DNA of 64,000 bases. Source: JAJISK01 sp046759185. Lineage in GTDB: Archaea > Thermoplasmatota > Thermoplasmata > RBG-16-68-12 > JAJISG01. Positions 23,956 through 32,322 of the stretch are shown piece by piece. Made by a program: the position numbers and the translations under genes. The notes below the pieces were generated by a model. It searched no databases. It was given only the letters and a program-made list of their open reading frames with translations, and was not told the DNA's origin. Within the stretch, counting starts at the first letter, position 1. The number at the start of each line of letters is the position of its first letter. Location of the stretch: assembly GCA_046759185.1 (NCBI GenBank), contig JBHIBO010000009.1, positions 1 through 64,000 of the forward strand, read 5' to 3'.

Positions 23956-24342
23956 CTACGTGCCGTCCCCTTGGTAGGCCTTGAGGCCGATGCGCAGGGT
24001 GCTCAGGGAGAGGAGGGCACACTTGAGGCGAGCGTGGCTGATGGGGATGCCGAGGGTCTGCAGGACGGCGTCCTCGTCGATCTCGAGGACCTCCTTCAGG
24101 GTCTTCCCCTTGAGCTTCACGGTGAGCATGGAGGCGGAGGCCTGGCTGATGGCGCACCCTTCTCCCTGGAACTTCACGTCCTCCACGACGGCGTCGTCAT
24201 CGAGCTTGAGGTAGAGGGCAATCTCGTCCCCGCACAGGGGGTTGTCCTCCCGGGCCCAGATATCGGCTTCCGCCAGGTCTCCCTTGTTCCGGGGGTTTTG
24301 GTAGTGATCCAGGATGGCCTCCTGATACATCTCGTAGCTCAC
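23956..24342 (-). CDS. sufU: SufU-type Fe-S assembly scaffold / sulfurtransferase
   Basis: A 128-residue IscU-fold protein. It has DHYQNPRNKGDL near the start and the three conserved metal/sulfur Cys residues in NPLCGDE, GEGCAISQASASML and LKCALLSL, the pattern of SufU. It takes persulfide sulfur from SufS. The start is GTG 24342, forming a GTGA overlap with the sufS stop. A much longer frame exists upstream in the same register, but it only shadows sufS. Confidence 0.9.
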   Translation of the reverse strand: MSYEMYQEAILDHYQNPRNKGDLAEADIWAREDNPLCGDEIALYLKLDDDAVVEDVKFQGEGCAISQASASMLTVKLKGKTLKEVLEIDEDAVLQTLGIPISHARLKCALLSLSTLRIGLKAYQGDGT

Positions 24343-25592
24343 AGCCGGAAGACCTCCTTGACCCTCTCCAAGCCCTCGGCCAAGCGGTCGGCCTCGTCCC
24401 GGGTGTTGTACACGTAGAAGCTTGCTCGGGTGGTAGCGGGCACGTCCAGGCGGTCCATGAGGGGCTGAGCGCAGTGGTGACCGGCCCGGACGGCGATGCC
24501 TTCTGCGTCCAGGATCGAGGCGATGTCGTGGGCATGGACCCCCTCGAGCAGGAACGACAGAACGCCGGCTCGCTCTTTCACGTCGGTGGGGCCGTAGACG
24601 TGCAAGCCGTCGATGGCACCGAGCCGCTCCAAGGCATGTGCGCCGAGGACCATCTCGTGCTCTCGGACCCGGTGCATGTCTAACCCCTGGAGGTAGTCCA
24701 CCGCGGCCCCGAGGCCGATGGCCCCCACGATGTTGGGCGTTCCTGCCTCGAACTTCCAAGGCAGGTCGTTCCAGCGGGCCCACCCTAGGTGGACTTCCCG
24801 GATCATCTCCCCACCCCCCAGGAAGGGCTCCATCTCCTCCAGGACCTCCTCCCGCCCACACAGGGCCCCGATGCCCGTAGGCCCCAGCATCTTGTGCCCG
24901 GAGACGGCAAGGAAGTCGGCATCGATGGCCTGGGCGTCCACGGGCATGTGGGGGGCCGACTGGGCGGCGTCGACGAGGCAGAGGGCGTCGACCTCGTGGG
25001 CCCGCTTGGCGATCTCCGCCACGGGATTGATCGTCCCCAACACGTTGGAGCACTGGGTGACCGTGACGAGCTTGGTCTTCGAGGTAATGAGCTCGTCGTA
25101 GTCCTCCATTTTCAGCGTGCCGTCATCGTGAACATCCACCCACTTGAGGACCACGCCCTTCTGGTCCTGCAGGAAGTACCAGGGGATCGTGTTGGAGTGG
25201 TGCTCCATCACCGTGGAGACGATCTCGTCTCCCTCTTGGAGGCCCCCCTTCATCCCCCAGCCGTAGGCCACGGCGTTGATGGCCTCCGTCGTCCCGCTGG
25301 TGTAGACGACCTCTTCGCGAGCCCGGACGTTGAGGAAGGCCTGGAGCTTGTCCCGGGCGTCCTCGTACTCCTCCGTTGCCCGCTCCCCGAGTTCGTGGAT
25401 GGCCCGATGGACGTTGGCCGTGTAGTGGTCCAGGTACTCGTTCATCTTCTCCACCACGGCCCGGGGTTTCTGGGACGTGGCCGCGTTGTCCAAGTAAACC
25501 AGCCGCTTCCCGTGGACCTCCTGGTCCAGAACGGGGAAGTCCTTCCGGACGACTCGTGCGTCCAAAACGCCCTCCTTCACCTTGCCCACCAT
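24339..25592 (-). CDS. sufS: Cysteine desulfurase SufS
   Basis: Removes sulfur from cysteine for Fe-S cluster and other thiolation. The 417-residue PLP enzyme has YLDNAATSQKP, the PLP lysine in AVSGHKMLGPTGIG, HHSNTIPW, and the persulfide Cys in RAGHHCAQPLM, with the short group II-type loop. ATG 25592 lies 2 bases after the sufC stop; the frame extends eight codons further upstream. Confidence 0.95.
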   Translation of the reverse strand: MVGKVKEGVLDARVVRKDFPVLDQEVHGKRLVYLDNAATSQKPRAVVEKMNEYLDHYTANVHRAIHELGERATEEYEDARDKLQAFLNVRAREEVVYTSGTTEAINAVAYGWGMKGGLQEGDEIVSTVMEHHSNTIPWYFLQDQKGVVLKWVDVHDDGTLKMEDYDELITSKTKLVTVTQCSNVLGTINPVAEIAKRAHEVDALCLVDAAQSAPHMPVDAQAIDADFLAVSGHKMLGPTGIGALCGREEVLEEMEPFLGGGEMIREVHLGWARWNDLPWKFEAGTPNIVGAIGLGAAVDYLQGLDMHRVREHEMVLGAHALERLGAIDGLHVYGPTDVKERAGVLSFLLEGVHAHDIASILDAEGIAVRAGHHCAQPLMDRLDVPATTRASFYVYNTRDEADRLAEGLERVKEVFRL

Positions 25593-25594
25593 CG

Positions 25595-26338
25595 CTATGC
25601 CTCCTCTCGCAACCAATCGTACCCTCGTTCCTCCAGCTCGGCCGCCAACTCTCTGCCGCCCGATCGGGCGATACGCCCCTCCATCAAGACGTGCACTTCC
25701 TGGGGGAGGATGTACCGGAGGATGCGCTGATAGTGCGTGATGAGGAGGATCCCCGTACCCTCCCGGGCGAGCCGATTCATCGCGTCGGCGACGACCTGGA
25801 GGGAGTCGATGTCGAGCCCGGAGTCCGTCTCGTCCATGACGGCCAAGGGAGGACGCAACAGGGCCAACTGAAGGACCTCCGCTCGCTTCTTCTCGCCCCC
25901 GGAGAATCCCTGGTTCACGTACCGGTGGAGAAACGCATCCTCGATCCCCAGATGTTCGAGCTCCTGCCGCACCTGCGCGTCGAACGCCTCCCCGTTGGAC
26001 TCCTCGGGCCGCAGGGACCGGTAGGCCTCCCGCAGGAACCGCTTCATCTTGACCCCCGGAAGGTCGGTGGGGTATTGGAAGCCTAGGAACAGGCCGCGAC
26101 GGGCCCGTTCGTCTGTGTCCATGGCCAGGAGGTCCTCTCCATCCAGAAGCACTTGGCCGTCGAACACGCGGTATCCAGGATGCCCCAGCAGAACGTACGC
26201 GAGGGTGGACTTCCCACTCCCGTTGGGCCCCATGAGGGCGTGAACCTCTCCCTGCCGAACCGAGAGGCTGATGCCTCGGAGGATCTGCTTCTCCTCGATG
26301 CCGGCACGGAGGTCTAGGATGTCCAACTGGGCTGGCAT
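25595..26338 (-). CDS. sufC: Fe-S assembly ATPase SufC (copy 1)
   Basis: ABC-type ATPase that powers the SufBCD scaffold. It is 247 residues with Walker A GPNGSGKST, Q-loop GFQYP, signature FSGGEKKR, Walker B LAVMDETDSGLDID and the switch His in ITHYQRIL. It is the first gene of the sufC-sufS-sufU-cysM operon. It is paralogous to the sufC at 27347, and each copy heads its own operon. It has no sufB or sufD next to it, which is unusual. Confidence 0.94.
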   Translation of the reverse strand: MPAQLDILDLRAGIEEKQILRGISLSVRQGEVHALMGPNGSGKSTLAYVLLGHPGYRVFDGQVLLDGEDLLAMDTDERARRGLFLGFQYPTDLPGVKMKRFLREAYRSLRPEESNGEAFDAQVRQELEHLGIEDAFLHRYVNQGFSGGEKKRAEVLQLALLRPPLAVMDETDSGLDIDSLQVVADAMNRLAREGTGILLITHYQRILRYILPQEVHVLMEGRIARSGGRELAAELEERGYDWLREEA

Positions 26339-26362
26339 GAACGCTCCCGAACCCTGATTCGC

Positions 26363-26375
26363 ATAACGGCGTTAT
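26363..26375. promoter_or_regulatory. Palindromic operator ATAACG-G-CGTTAT at the sufC1 promoter
   Basis: A perfect inverted repeat with 6-base arms and a 1-base centre. It lies between a TATA-like CTTAA at about 26379-26387 and the predicted transcript start near 26356, upstream of ATG 26338. The same core occurs at the opposite suf operon (27291-27305) with the same geometry. A repressor here would block initiation. The adjacent HTH/Cys protein is the obvious candidate; binding is inferred. Confidence 0.7.
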
Positions 26376-26474
26376 CGGTTAAGTACTTCTTCTCTCCCAT
26401 GCGGCCCCGAAACAATCGAAAGCCGACTTTAAGGGTTTGTGACAGGTGAGGGGAGGCGACGGTCGCAAGGACTC

Positions 26475-27203
26475 TCACGCTGGGTTGCGCGAGGCCTCCT
26501 TGCCGAGCACTTCAGAACGAATCTGGACGCAGGCCTCGCAGATGGCCTTCTTCCGGTCCGGATCGGAGACGCCTCCTGCGAGGCGCTCCTCCAAGCCGTC
26601 GAGCTGCTCCTCCACGACAGGGTGGCTGCGAAGGGTCGCGTCCTCCCCCCGCCGCCCGCTCATGTATTGGCTTACGGCGGGTTGGCTGACTCCCAGAAGG
26701 GAGGCTACACGTACCTGGCCCCGCTCGGGGACCAGGCGTCGAGCGATCTCGGAGCGAACGAAGGGAAGCAGACGTTCGACCACGAAGGTCTCACACGGCT
26801 GCTTGGGGAACCCGCCAGGCTCCCCGAGGGCGAGGAGGAATTTGGGTTTCGAGACGCCGCCGAGGATGCACGAGCACGGACCGACGCCCTCCATTCTCCG
26901 GTAGGAGGTGCATGCCCCACAGATCGCGGCCGTCAGCTTGGGCCCCGACAGGCCGTTCGCGATCCGGGCAGCCAATCGTTCCCCATACTTGCCCAGTTGT
27001 GGGTTTCGCTGTGGGGAGCGCCGGCCGCGCCGCTTCGTGATATAGTGGCTGACCGCCGCCTGGGTGAGCCCCATACGCTCGGCGATATCCCGCTGGCTCA
27101 GCTCGTGCTCGGTAGCGAGGCTCTGGGCGATGCCGGCGCGGAGCGCAGGAAGAAACGCCGGGACGGAGTGCTCACACCATTGGCGCCTACCGAGGTCGTC
27201 CAT
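26475..27203 (-). CDS. Duplicated HTH/cysteine transcriptional regulator of the suf genes
   Basis: A 242-residue protein made of two similar halves. Each half has a lone Cys (10 and 137), a helix-turn-helix (LTQAAVSHYITKRRG near 46-60; VSQPAVSQYMSGRRG near 172-186) and a CxxC (ICGAC at 94-98; ICEAC at 221-225), with extra Cys 110 and 112 in the first half. Three cysteines per half could hold an Fe-S cluster. An internal duplication would suit binding to a palindrome as a monomer. It lies between the two suf operons, whose promoters share an inverted repeat. The start is ATG 27203; TTG 27209 is two codons upstream and a TATA-like CTTTTTATC lies at about 27234-27243. Confidence 0.82.
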   Translation of the reverse strand: MDDLGRRQWCEHSVPAFLPALRAGIAQSLATEHELSQRDIAERMGLTQAAVSHYITKRRGRRSPQRNPQLGKYGERLAARIANGLSGPKLTAAICGACTSYRRMEGVGPCSCILGGVSKPKFLLALGEPGGFPKQPCETFVVERLLPFVRSEIARRLVPERGQVRVASLLGVSQPAVSQYMSGRRGEDATLRSHPVVEEQLDGLEERLAGGVSDPDRKKAICEACVQIRSEVLGKEASRNPA

Positions 27204-27290
27204 GTTCAATACGGTGTGATATGGAGGGTGACAGATAAAAAGTTGCGGACCCTTTATCGTCGGCGAGAGCCGGGCTGGTTACGCTTAAAT

Positions 27291-27305
27291 AATAACGCCG
27301 TTATT
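27291..27305. promoter_or_regulatory. Palindromic operator AATAACG-C-CGTTATT at the sufCBD promoter
   Basis: A perfect 15-base inverted repeat abutting the TATA-like CTTAAATAAT (27284-27293) and ending about 10 bases before the expected transcript start. It matches the 13-base repeat at 26363-26375 except for the central base and flanking bases. Shared sequence and placement point to co-regulation of the two suf operons. Confidence 0.72.
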
Positions 27306-27346
27306 GATTTCATGGGGTCAGGGAGACCATCGAGAGGTCGTCAGGA

Positions 27347-28105
27347 ATGTCGGTGCTCGAAATCAAGAATCTACACGCCGGGGTCGATGGAAAGGCCATC
27401 CTCCACGGCCTCAATCTCACCGTCAGGGCCGGGGAGATTCACGCCCTCATGGGGCCCAACGGCAGCGGCAAATCGACGCTCTCCCATGTCTTGATGGGGC
27501 ACATCCGCTACGAGGTCTACGAGGGCGACGTCCTTCTCGACGGGACATCCATTCTCGGGCTCCTGCCTCACTACCGGGCGCGGCTTGGCCTCTTCCTCGG
27601 GTTCCAATACCCTCAGGAGGTCCCCGGGGTCAAAATGGGGAGCTTCCTGAACGCCGCCTACAAGCGGATGCATCCGGAGGAGGAGATGGAGATCCCCGAG
27701 TTCTTCGCCTACGTGGGTGAGCGGATGAAACTGCTGAAGCTGGATCCAAGCTTCGGGGCCCGGTACCTGAACGACGGCTTCTCGGGCGGTGAGAAGAAAC
27801 GGGCGGAGGTTCTCCAGATGCTCGTCCTCGCGCCTCGAATTGCTGTCCTGGACGAGAGCGACTCGGGCCTGGATATCGACGCGCTCAAGACGGTAGCCGA
27901 AGCCATCGACCACTATGCCGGTCCGGAGGTGGGCATCCTGTTGATTACCCACTATCAACGGCTCCTCGACTACGTGATCCCCGACTTCGTCCACGTCCTG
28001 GTGGATGGCAAGATCGCCCTCTCAGGGGGCAGCGACCTGGCCCACAAGCTGGAGGAGCTCGGCTACAAGTGGATAAAGGAAGAAACCACTGTGGAGGTGG
28101 TCTAG
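27347..28105 (+). CDS. sufC: Fe-S assembly ATPase SufC (copy 2)
   Basis: A 252-residue ABC ATPase with GPNGSGKST, GFQYPQEVPG, FSGGEKKRAEV, VLDESDSGLDID and ITHYQRLLDY. It forms an operon with sufB (1-base gap), sufD and the Rieske gene, the canonical scaffold set. ATG 27347 is about 32 bases after the predicted transcript start. It differs from copy 1 throughout, so the duplication is not recent. Confidence 0.95.
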   Translation: MSVLEIKNLHAGVDGKAILHGLNLTVRAGEIHALMGPNGSGKSTLSHVLMGHIRYEVYEGDVLLDGTSILGLLPHYRARLGLFLGFQYPQEVPGVKMGSFLNAAYKRMHPEEEMEIPEFFAYVGERMKLLKLDPSFGARYLNDGFSGGEKKRAEVLQMLVLAPRIAVLDESDSGLDIDALKTVAEAIDHYAGPEVGILLITHYQRLLDYVIPDFVHVLVDGKIALSGGSDLAHKLEELGYKWIKEETTVEVV

Positions 28106-28106
28106 C

Positions 28107-29507
28107 ATGGCCCTGGAGCCCGAGATGGCGAACCGAGAGTACAAATACGGCTTCCGAGACGACATCCAGTACGTTTACCGGACGCCCAAGGGTCTCAGCG
28201 AGGACGTGGTCCGGGAGATCTCCGGGCTGAAGAACGAGCCCGAGTGGATGCTCAAGATGCGCCTTCGCGGCTACAACCACTTCCTGGAGCGGGTCATGCC
28301 CGATTGGGGCGGGGACCTCCACGACATCGACTTCGATGACATCAGCTATTACCTCAAGCCCTCGGAGAAGGAGGGTCGAACCTGGGAGGAGGTCCCAGAG
28401 AAGATTCGGGAGACCTTCGACCGTCTGGGGATTCCGGAGGCCGAGCGCAAGTTCCTGGCCGGGGTGGGGGCCCAATATGACTCCGAGGTGGTCTACCACA
28501 AAACCCTGAAACACCTCGAGGAACAGGGCGTCGTCTTCATGGGCACGGACGCCGCGCTGAAGGAGTACCCCGAGATCTTCCAGGAGTACTTCGGGACCCT
28601 GGTGCCACCGGAGGACAACAAGTTCGCCGCCCTGAACACCGCCGTCTGGAGCGGCGGAAGCTTCGTCTACGTTCCCAAGGGAGTCAAACTGGAGCAGCCG
28701 CTGCAGGCCTACTTCCGCATCAACTCGGAGAACATGGGACAGTTCGAGCGCACCCTCATCGTCGGGGACGAGGACAGCTACTTCCACTACATCGAGGGCT
28801 GCACGGCTCCCACGTACACGACCAACTCTCTCCACGCCGCCGTCGTGGAGGTGATCGCACGACCCGGGGCGAACGTCCGCTACACAACGCTGCAGAACTG
28901 GTCGGACAACGTGTACAACCTGGTCACGAAGCGGGCCTACGCCTACGAGAACAGCACGGTGGAGTGGGTGGACGCCAACATCGGGAGCCGGCTGACCATG
29001 AAGTACCCGTCCGTCTACCTCGTGGGCAAGGGGGCCAAGGCGGAGATCCTGTCCGTGGCCTACGCGGGGAAGGGGATGCACCAGGACGCCGGGGCCAAGG
29101 CCATCCACCTCGCATCCGACACCCAGTCCCGGATCACGAGCAAGTCGGTCTCCCAGAACGGCGGACGGGTGACCTACCGGGGACAGCTGGCCGTCGCCAA
29201 GGGGGCCGAGAACGTGAAATCCAACGTCCGTTGCGACGCCCTCATGCTCGATGCCGTTTCCCGCTCGGACACCTACCCCTACATGGACATCGAGGAGGAG
29301 GACGCCTCCATCACCCACGAGGCGACGGTGGGGAAGATCAGCGAAGACGTGCTCTACTACCTAATGTCCCGGGGCCTCACGGAGAACGAGGCGATGAACA
29401 TGGTGGTCCTGGGCTTCCTGGAGGTCTTCACCAAGGAGCTGCCCATGGAGTACGCTGTGGAGTTTAACCGCCTCATCAAGATGGAGATCGAGGGAAACGT
29501 CGGATAG
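28107..29507 (+). CDS. sufB: Fe-S assembly scaffold SufB
   Basis: A 466-residue SufB, which builds the nascent cluster in the SufBC2D complex. It shows YKYGFRDD near the start, the ALNTAVWSGGSFVYVPKGV segment, YIEGCTAP, and the C-terminal YYLMSRGLTENEAMNMVV. The conserved Cys of SNVRCDALMLD, near the end of the beta-helix, is the expected cluster or persulfide ligand. It follows sufC2 with one base between. Confidence 0.96.
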   Translation: MALEPEMANREYKYGFRDDIQYVYRTPKGLSEDVVREISGLKNEPEWMLKMRLRGYNHFLERVMPDWGGDLHDIDFDDISYYLKPSEKEGRTWEEVPEKIRETFDRLGIPEAERKFLAGVGAQYDSEVVYHKTLKHLEEQGVVFMGTDAALKEYPEIFQEYFGTLVPPEDNKFAALNTAVWSGGSFVYVPKGVKLEQPLQAYFRINSENMGQFERTLIVGDEDSYFHYIEGCTAPTYTTNSLHAAVVEVIARPGANVRYTTLQNWSDNVYNLVTKRAYAYENSTVEWVDANIGSRLTMKYPSVYLVGKGAKAEILSVAYAGKGMHQDAGAKAIHLASDTQSRITSKSVSQNGGRVTYRGQLAVAKGAENVKSNVRCDALMLDAVSRSDTYPYMDIEEEDASITHEATVGKISEDVLYYLMSRGLTENEAMNMVVLGFLEVFTKELPMEYAVEFNRLIKMEIEGNVG

Positions 29508-29534
29508 GCCCGGCGCGTCCTTGGGCGAGATTTC

Positions 29535-30842
29535 ATGGAATTCGAACTGGGGTACGCCACCGAGGAGCGGGTCGGCGAGCTCTCCGCAAGACGCGGTGAG
29601 CCGGCCTGGTTACACAAGGATCGGGCCCGGGCGCTGGACGCCTTCCTCGTGATGCCGGTGGAGCCCCTAGCCCTCTTCACGCGTCACACGGATCTGCGGG
29701 GTGTGGAGGTCGGGAAGGTCACCCCCGTGGAAGACGGGCAGGCGGAAGCGGTCGTACCGGTCTACGATGGCGAGGACAGGGCAGCCTTCGCCCGCGTGAG
29801 CGAGGGCCGACTTCGAGAGGTCCGAATCACCGAGAAACTCCGGGGACGCGACTTCTACCTGAACGAGGCCCTCGGCCTCCTCGAGGAGCGGCCCAAGGTA
29901 GCGAAGAGCCTGCTGGCCCGACCCGATTCCCTGCCCAAGGACGACAAGTTCGGGATGATGAGCCGCGCCCTGTTCTCGACCGCCCTTGTCCTCTCTGTGC
30001 CGCCCCGCGTAGACATCACGCGTCCCATTCACCTCCAGTGGTCGTTTGCGGACCCCGCGTCTGCGCTGCACACCCGTACTCTCATCCACCTCGGGGCCGG
30101 GAGCCGCGTCTCCGTGATCGAGGAGTTCGTCTCGGATGGCGCCGGCGGGGACATGGAGGAACAGAGCCTCTTCGGGAACGCCACAGAGGTGTACCTGGAG
30201 GAAGGTGCCCGCCTGGACTATGTAGCCATCGAGCGGTTCGCCAACCACGTTGTGTCCTTCTTCACTCGGCAGGCGACCGTCGGTCCCGATGGGAGCTTCC
30301 ATCAGGCCTTGGGGAGTTTCGGTGGGTTCCTGACGAAGTCTCGGGCGGACAGCATCCTAGCGGGCCAGGGCTCGCGGATCCGACAGGTGGAGGTGGTCTA
30401 CGGCACGGGCCAGGAACGGTACGATAACACGAACTTCGTCACCCACCGGGGCCGTGACTCGGTTAGCGACCTCCTTTCCAAAGCCGTCATGCAAGAGCGG
30501 TCTCGCTCGACACTGAAAGGGGTCATCACCATCGAGGAGGAGGCGGGCAACGCCGACTCCTACTTGGGACAGTACTCCATGCTCCTCAGCCGCAAGTCCA
30601 AGTCCACGGCCATCCCCAGCCTGGAGATCAAGACCAACGATGTCCAGCGTGCTCAACACGCGGCGTCCGTCGCCCAGCTCGATGAGGACCAGGTCTTCTA
30701 CCTCATGAGCCGGGGGATCCCCAGGGACTCGGCGCGGCGTATGCTCGTCGAAGGTTTTCTGACGCCCATCGTGGAGACGGTACCTCTCCCCGATGCTCGG
30801 GCCCAACTGTACGATCTTATCGGCACGAAGTGGGTCGCGTAG
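29535..30842 (+). CDS. sufD: Fe-S assembly scaffold SufD
   Basis: A 435-residue SufB/D paralogue lacking the SufB-specific N-terminus. The conserved beta-helix core reads SRADSILAGQGSRIRQVEV and the C-terminus YLMSRGIPRDSARRMLVEGF. Its His in NFVTHRGRD occupies the usual SufD ligand position. The start is ATG 29535, 28 bases after sufB. Confidence 0.93.
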   Translation: MEFELGYATEERVGELSARRGEPAWLHKDRARALDAFLVMPVEPLALFTRHTDLRGVEVGKVTPVEDGQAEAVVPVYDGEDRAAFARVSEGRLREVRITEKLRGRDFYLNEALGLLEERPKVAKSLLARPDSLPKDDKFGMMSRALFSTALVLSVPPRVDITRPIHLQWSFADPASALHTRTLIHLGAGSRVSVIEEFVSDGAGGDMEEQSLFGNATEVYLEEGARLDYVAIERFANHVVSFFTRQATVGPDGSFHQALGSFGGFLTKSRADSILAGQGSRIRQVEVVYGTGQERYDNTNFVTHRGRDSVSDLLSKAVMQERSRSTLKGVITIEEEAGNADSYLGQYSMLLSRKSKSTAIPSLEIKTNDVQRAQHAASVAQLDEDQVFYLMSRGIPRDSARRMLVEGFLTPIVETVPLPDARAQLYDLIGTKWVA

Positions 30843-30843
30843 G

Positions 30844-31155
30844 ATGGCGGACCGGGTCCTCCTCGGCAAGCTCGGTGACTTTGACGAGGGTCGCATCCAC
30901 GGCCTCGAGGTCGAGGGACGCCAGCTCATTCTCGTCAACCTCGGAGGGACCCTTCACGTGCTCGACGGAATCTGCACCCACGCCTATGCCGAGCTCGCCA
31001 TGGGGTTCCTGACCGGGGAGTATGTGCGCTGTCCTCTGCACCTGTCCCAATTCGACGTGGAGACGGGCGAGGCGATCGGCCCTCCTGCGGAGGAGCCGCT
31101 GCAAACGTACCCCGTGGAGGTAGAGGGCGACTCGGTCTACGTCCTCGTCGGCTGA
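30844..31155 (+). CDS. Rieske-type [2Fe-2S] ferredoxin
   Basis: A 103-residue soluble Rieske protein. The cluster motifs are CTH with Cys 44 and His 46, and CPLH with Cys 63 and His 66. No signal peptide or membrane anchor is present, so it is a cytosolic electron carrier similar to NirD or dioxygenase ferredoxins. ATG 30844 starts one base after the sufD stop; the position at the end of suf operons is common and suggests a role as electron donor or early cluster recipient. Confidence 0.93.
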   Translation: MADRVLLGKLGDFDEGRIHGLEVEGRQLILVNLGGTLHVLDGICTHAYAELAMGFLTGEYVRCPLHLSQFDVETGEAIGPPAEEPLQTYPVEVEGDSVYVLVG

Positions 31156-31167
31156 AAGGCCGACACC

Positions 31168-32304
31168 TTACGCTTCCAAAGAGAATTCCTCGTACGCGGT
31201 CTCGCACGGAGGCCCGTAAGCGATGAGAAACCGCCTCTCGTCGACATCCATGATCGCGGAGACGGCGGTCTGGTAACGCTGTTCCTCCGGCAGCTCGGTC
31301 ATGGGGTGACGACAGAGGGACTTGGGGGCGTTCTCGTGGTCCTGGAGTATGGCCTGGATGTCTGGGATGGTAAGCTCTTGTTCCCCCCTGCGCGTGAGGA
31401 GTTCGTCGATGCGATCCTGCCGCTCGAAAGTGGAAGTAATCTCGTAGATGAGGGGCTGCCAGATGCCCAACGCGTCCGGGTCGTGGAAGTGGTTGGCATG
31501 GGTTAGAATCCCCTCCGACGGAGTCTGCTCGGACGTCCCCACCGGGGAGGATTCCAGGTCTAGGACCCGGGCGTAGTTCCCGAGGGCCTGCCCGACGACG
31601 AAGTTCGCCGAACACGATCCGGGGGTGTCGTGCACAACCCGAGCGGCGTCGTCCACGGTCTTCGCCTGGAGAATCTGCCAGCAGCGGACATGGAAGGGCA
31701 CGCCGAAGCGCTCCCAACTGTCCTTGTCCGACAGCATGCCGTTAATGAGGAGTCCGAGTCCCGCCGAGTTCAGGCCGATCTTGGGCCCCACGATGCCTGC
31801 CTCGGTGAAGGCGAGGACTGTGGGGCCTCCGTCAACACGGTAGCGGACCACGAGCGCTTCGATGCCGGGGAGCCAGTCCCAATTCTGGGCCATGAGGAGG
31901 TGGGCACCCCGGGTTCGATGGGGGAGGAGCGCGAGGGACGTGCAGCCACTAGGGAGCCGGTCGCTCGCCAGATTCTGGCCGCGCTGCGAGGACGCCGTGT
32001 AGACGACTTCGTAGCGAAGGTTGAGGGCCAAGACCTCGTCTTCGGGGAGGTTTGCACCCTCCGCCACCCCCCGCATCGCCTCCAAATAGCCCCTGTCCGC
32101 CTGTGCCACGACGGTCTCGTACTGCTGGGCCCGATTCAGGACCTCGTCCTTGGGGAGGCCCCACTCGGCCTCGAAGCGGTAGAAGTAGAGGTCCAGGTTG
32201 CGGCGGATCTGGGAAGGCGCTTGGTTGCCCTGGGCATACCCGATGTCCCACGGACCCCCCTCCGATTCCACGTACGCGACGTCCCCCGACCCGGCCATCA
32301 TCAA
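31168..32304 (-). CDS. C45 family acyltransferase/peptidase (acyl-CoA:6-APA acyltransferase-like)
   Basis: A 378-residue Ntn-hydrolase-like protein. It has GYAQGNQAP near the N-terminus, the nucleophile Cys at the autocleavage site SGCTSLAL, then AQNWDW, GLNSAGLGLLING and TPGSCSANFVV. Family members transfer or hydrolyse acyl groups from amino acids or peptides. The archaeal substrate is unknown. It follows the E1 beta gene with an 18-base gap and may be in that operon. Confidence 0.85.
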   Translation of the reverse strand: MMMAGSGDVAYVESEGGPWDIGYAQGNQAPSQIRRNLDLYFYRFEAEWGLPKDEVLNRAQQYETVVAQADRGYLEAMRGVAEGANLPEDEVLALNLRYEVVYTASSQRGQNLASDRLPSGCTSLALLPHRTRGAHLLMAQNWDWLPGIEALVVRYRVDGGPTVLAFTEAGIVGPKIGLNSAGLGLLINGMLSDKDSWERFGVPFHVRCWQILQAKTVDDAARVVHDTPGSCSANFVVGQALGNYARVLDLESSPVGTSEQTPSEGILTHANHFHDPDALGIWQPLIYEITSTFERQDRIDELLTRRGEQELTIPDIQAILQDHENAPKSLCRHPMTELPEEQRYQTAVSAIMDVDERRFLIAYGPPCETAYEEFSLEA

Positions 32305-32322
32305 CCGTCCTTGCGGTCCTCC

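Noticed and set aside
24343..25053. An N-terminal extension of sufU of about 240 residues
   Set aside because: It overlaps sufS in another frame and is low-complexity Arg/Gly/Pro; SufU proper begins at GTG 24342.
27945..29318. A 457-codon minus-strand frame opposite sufC2/sufB
   Set aside because: Shadow of sufB; Val/Gly/Asp repeats typical of reverse frames at high GC.
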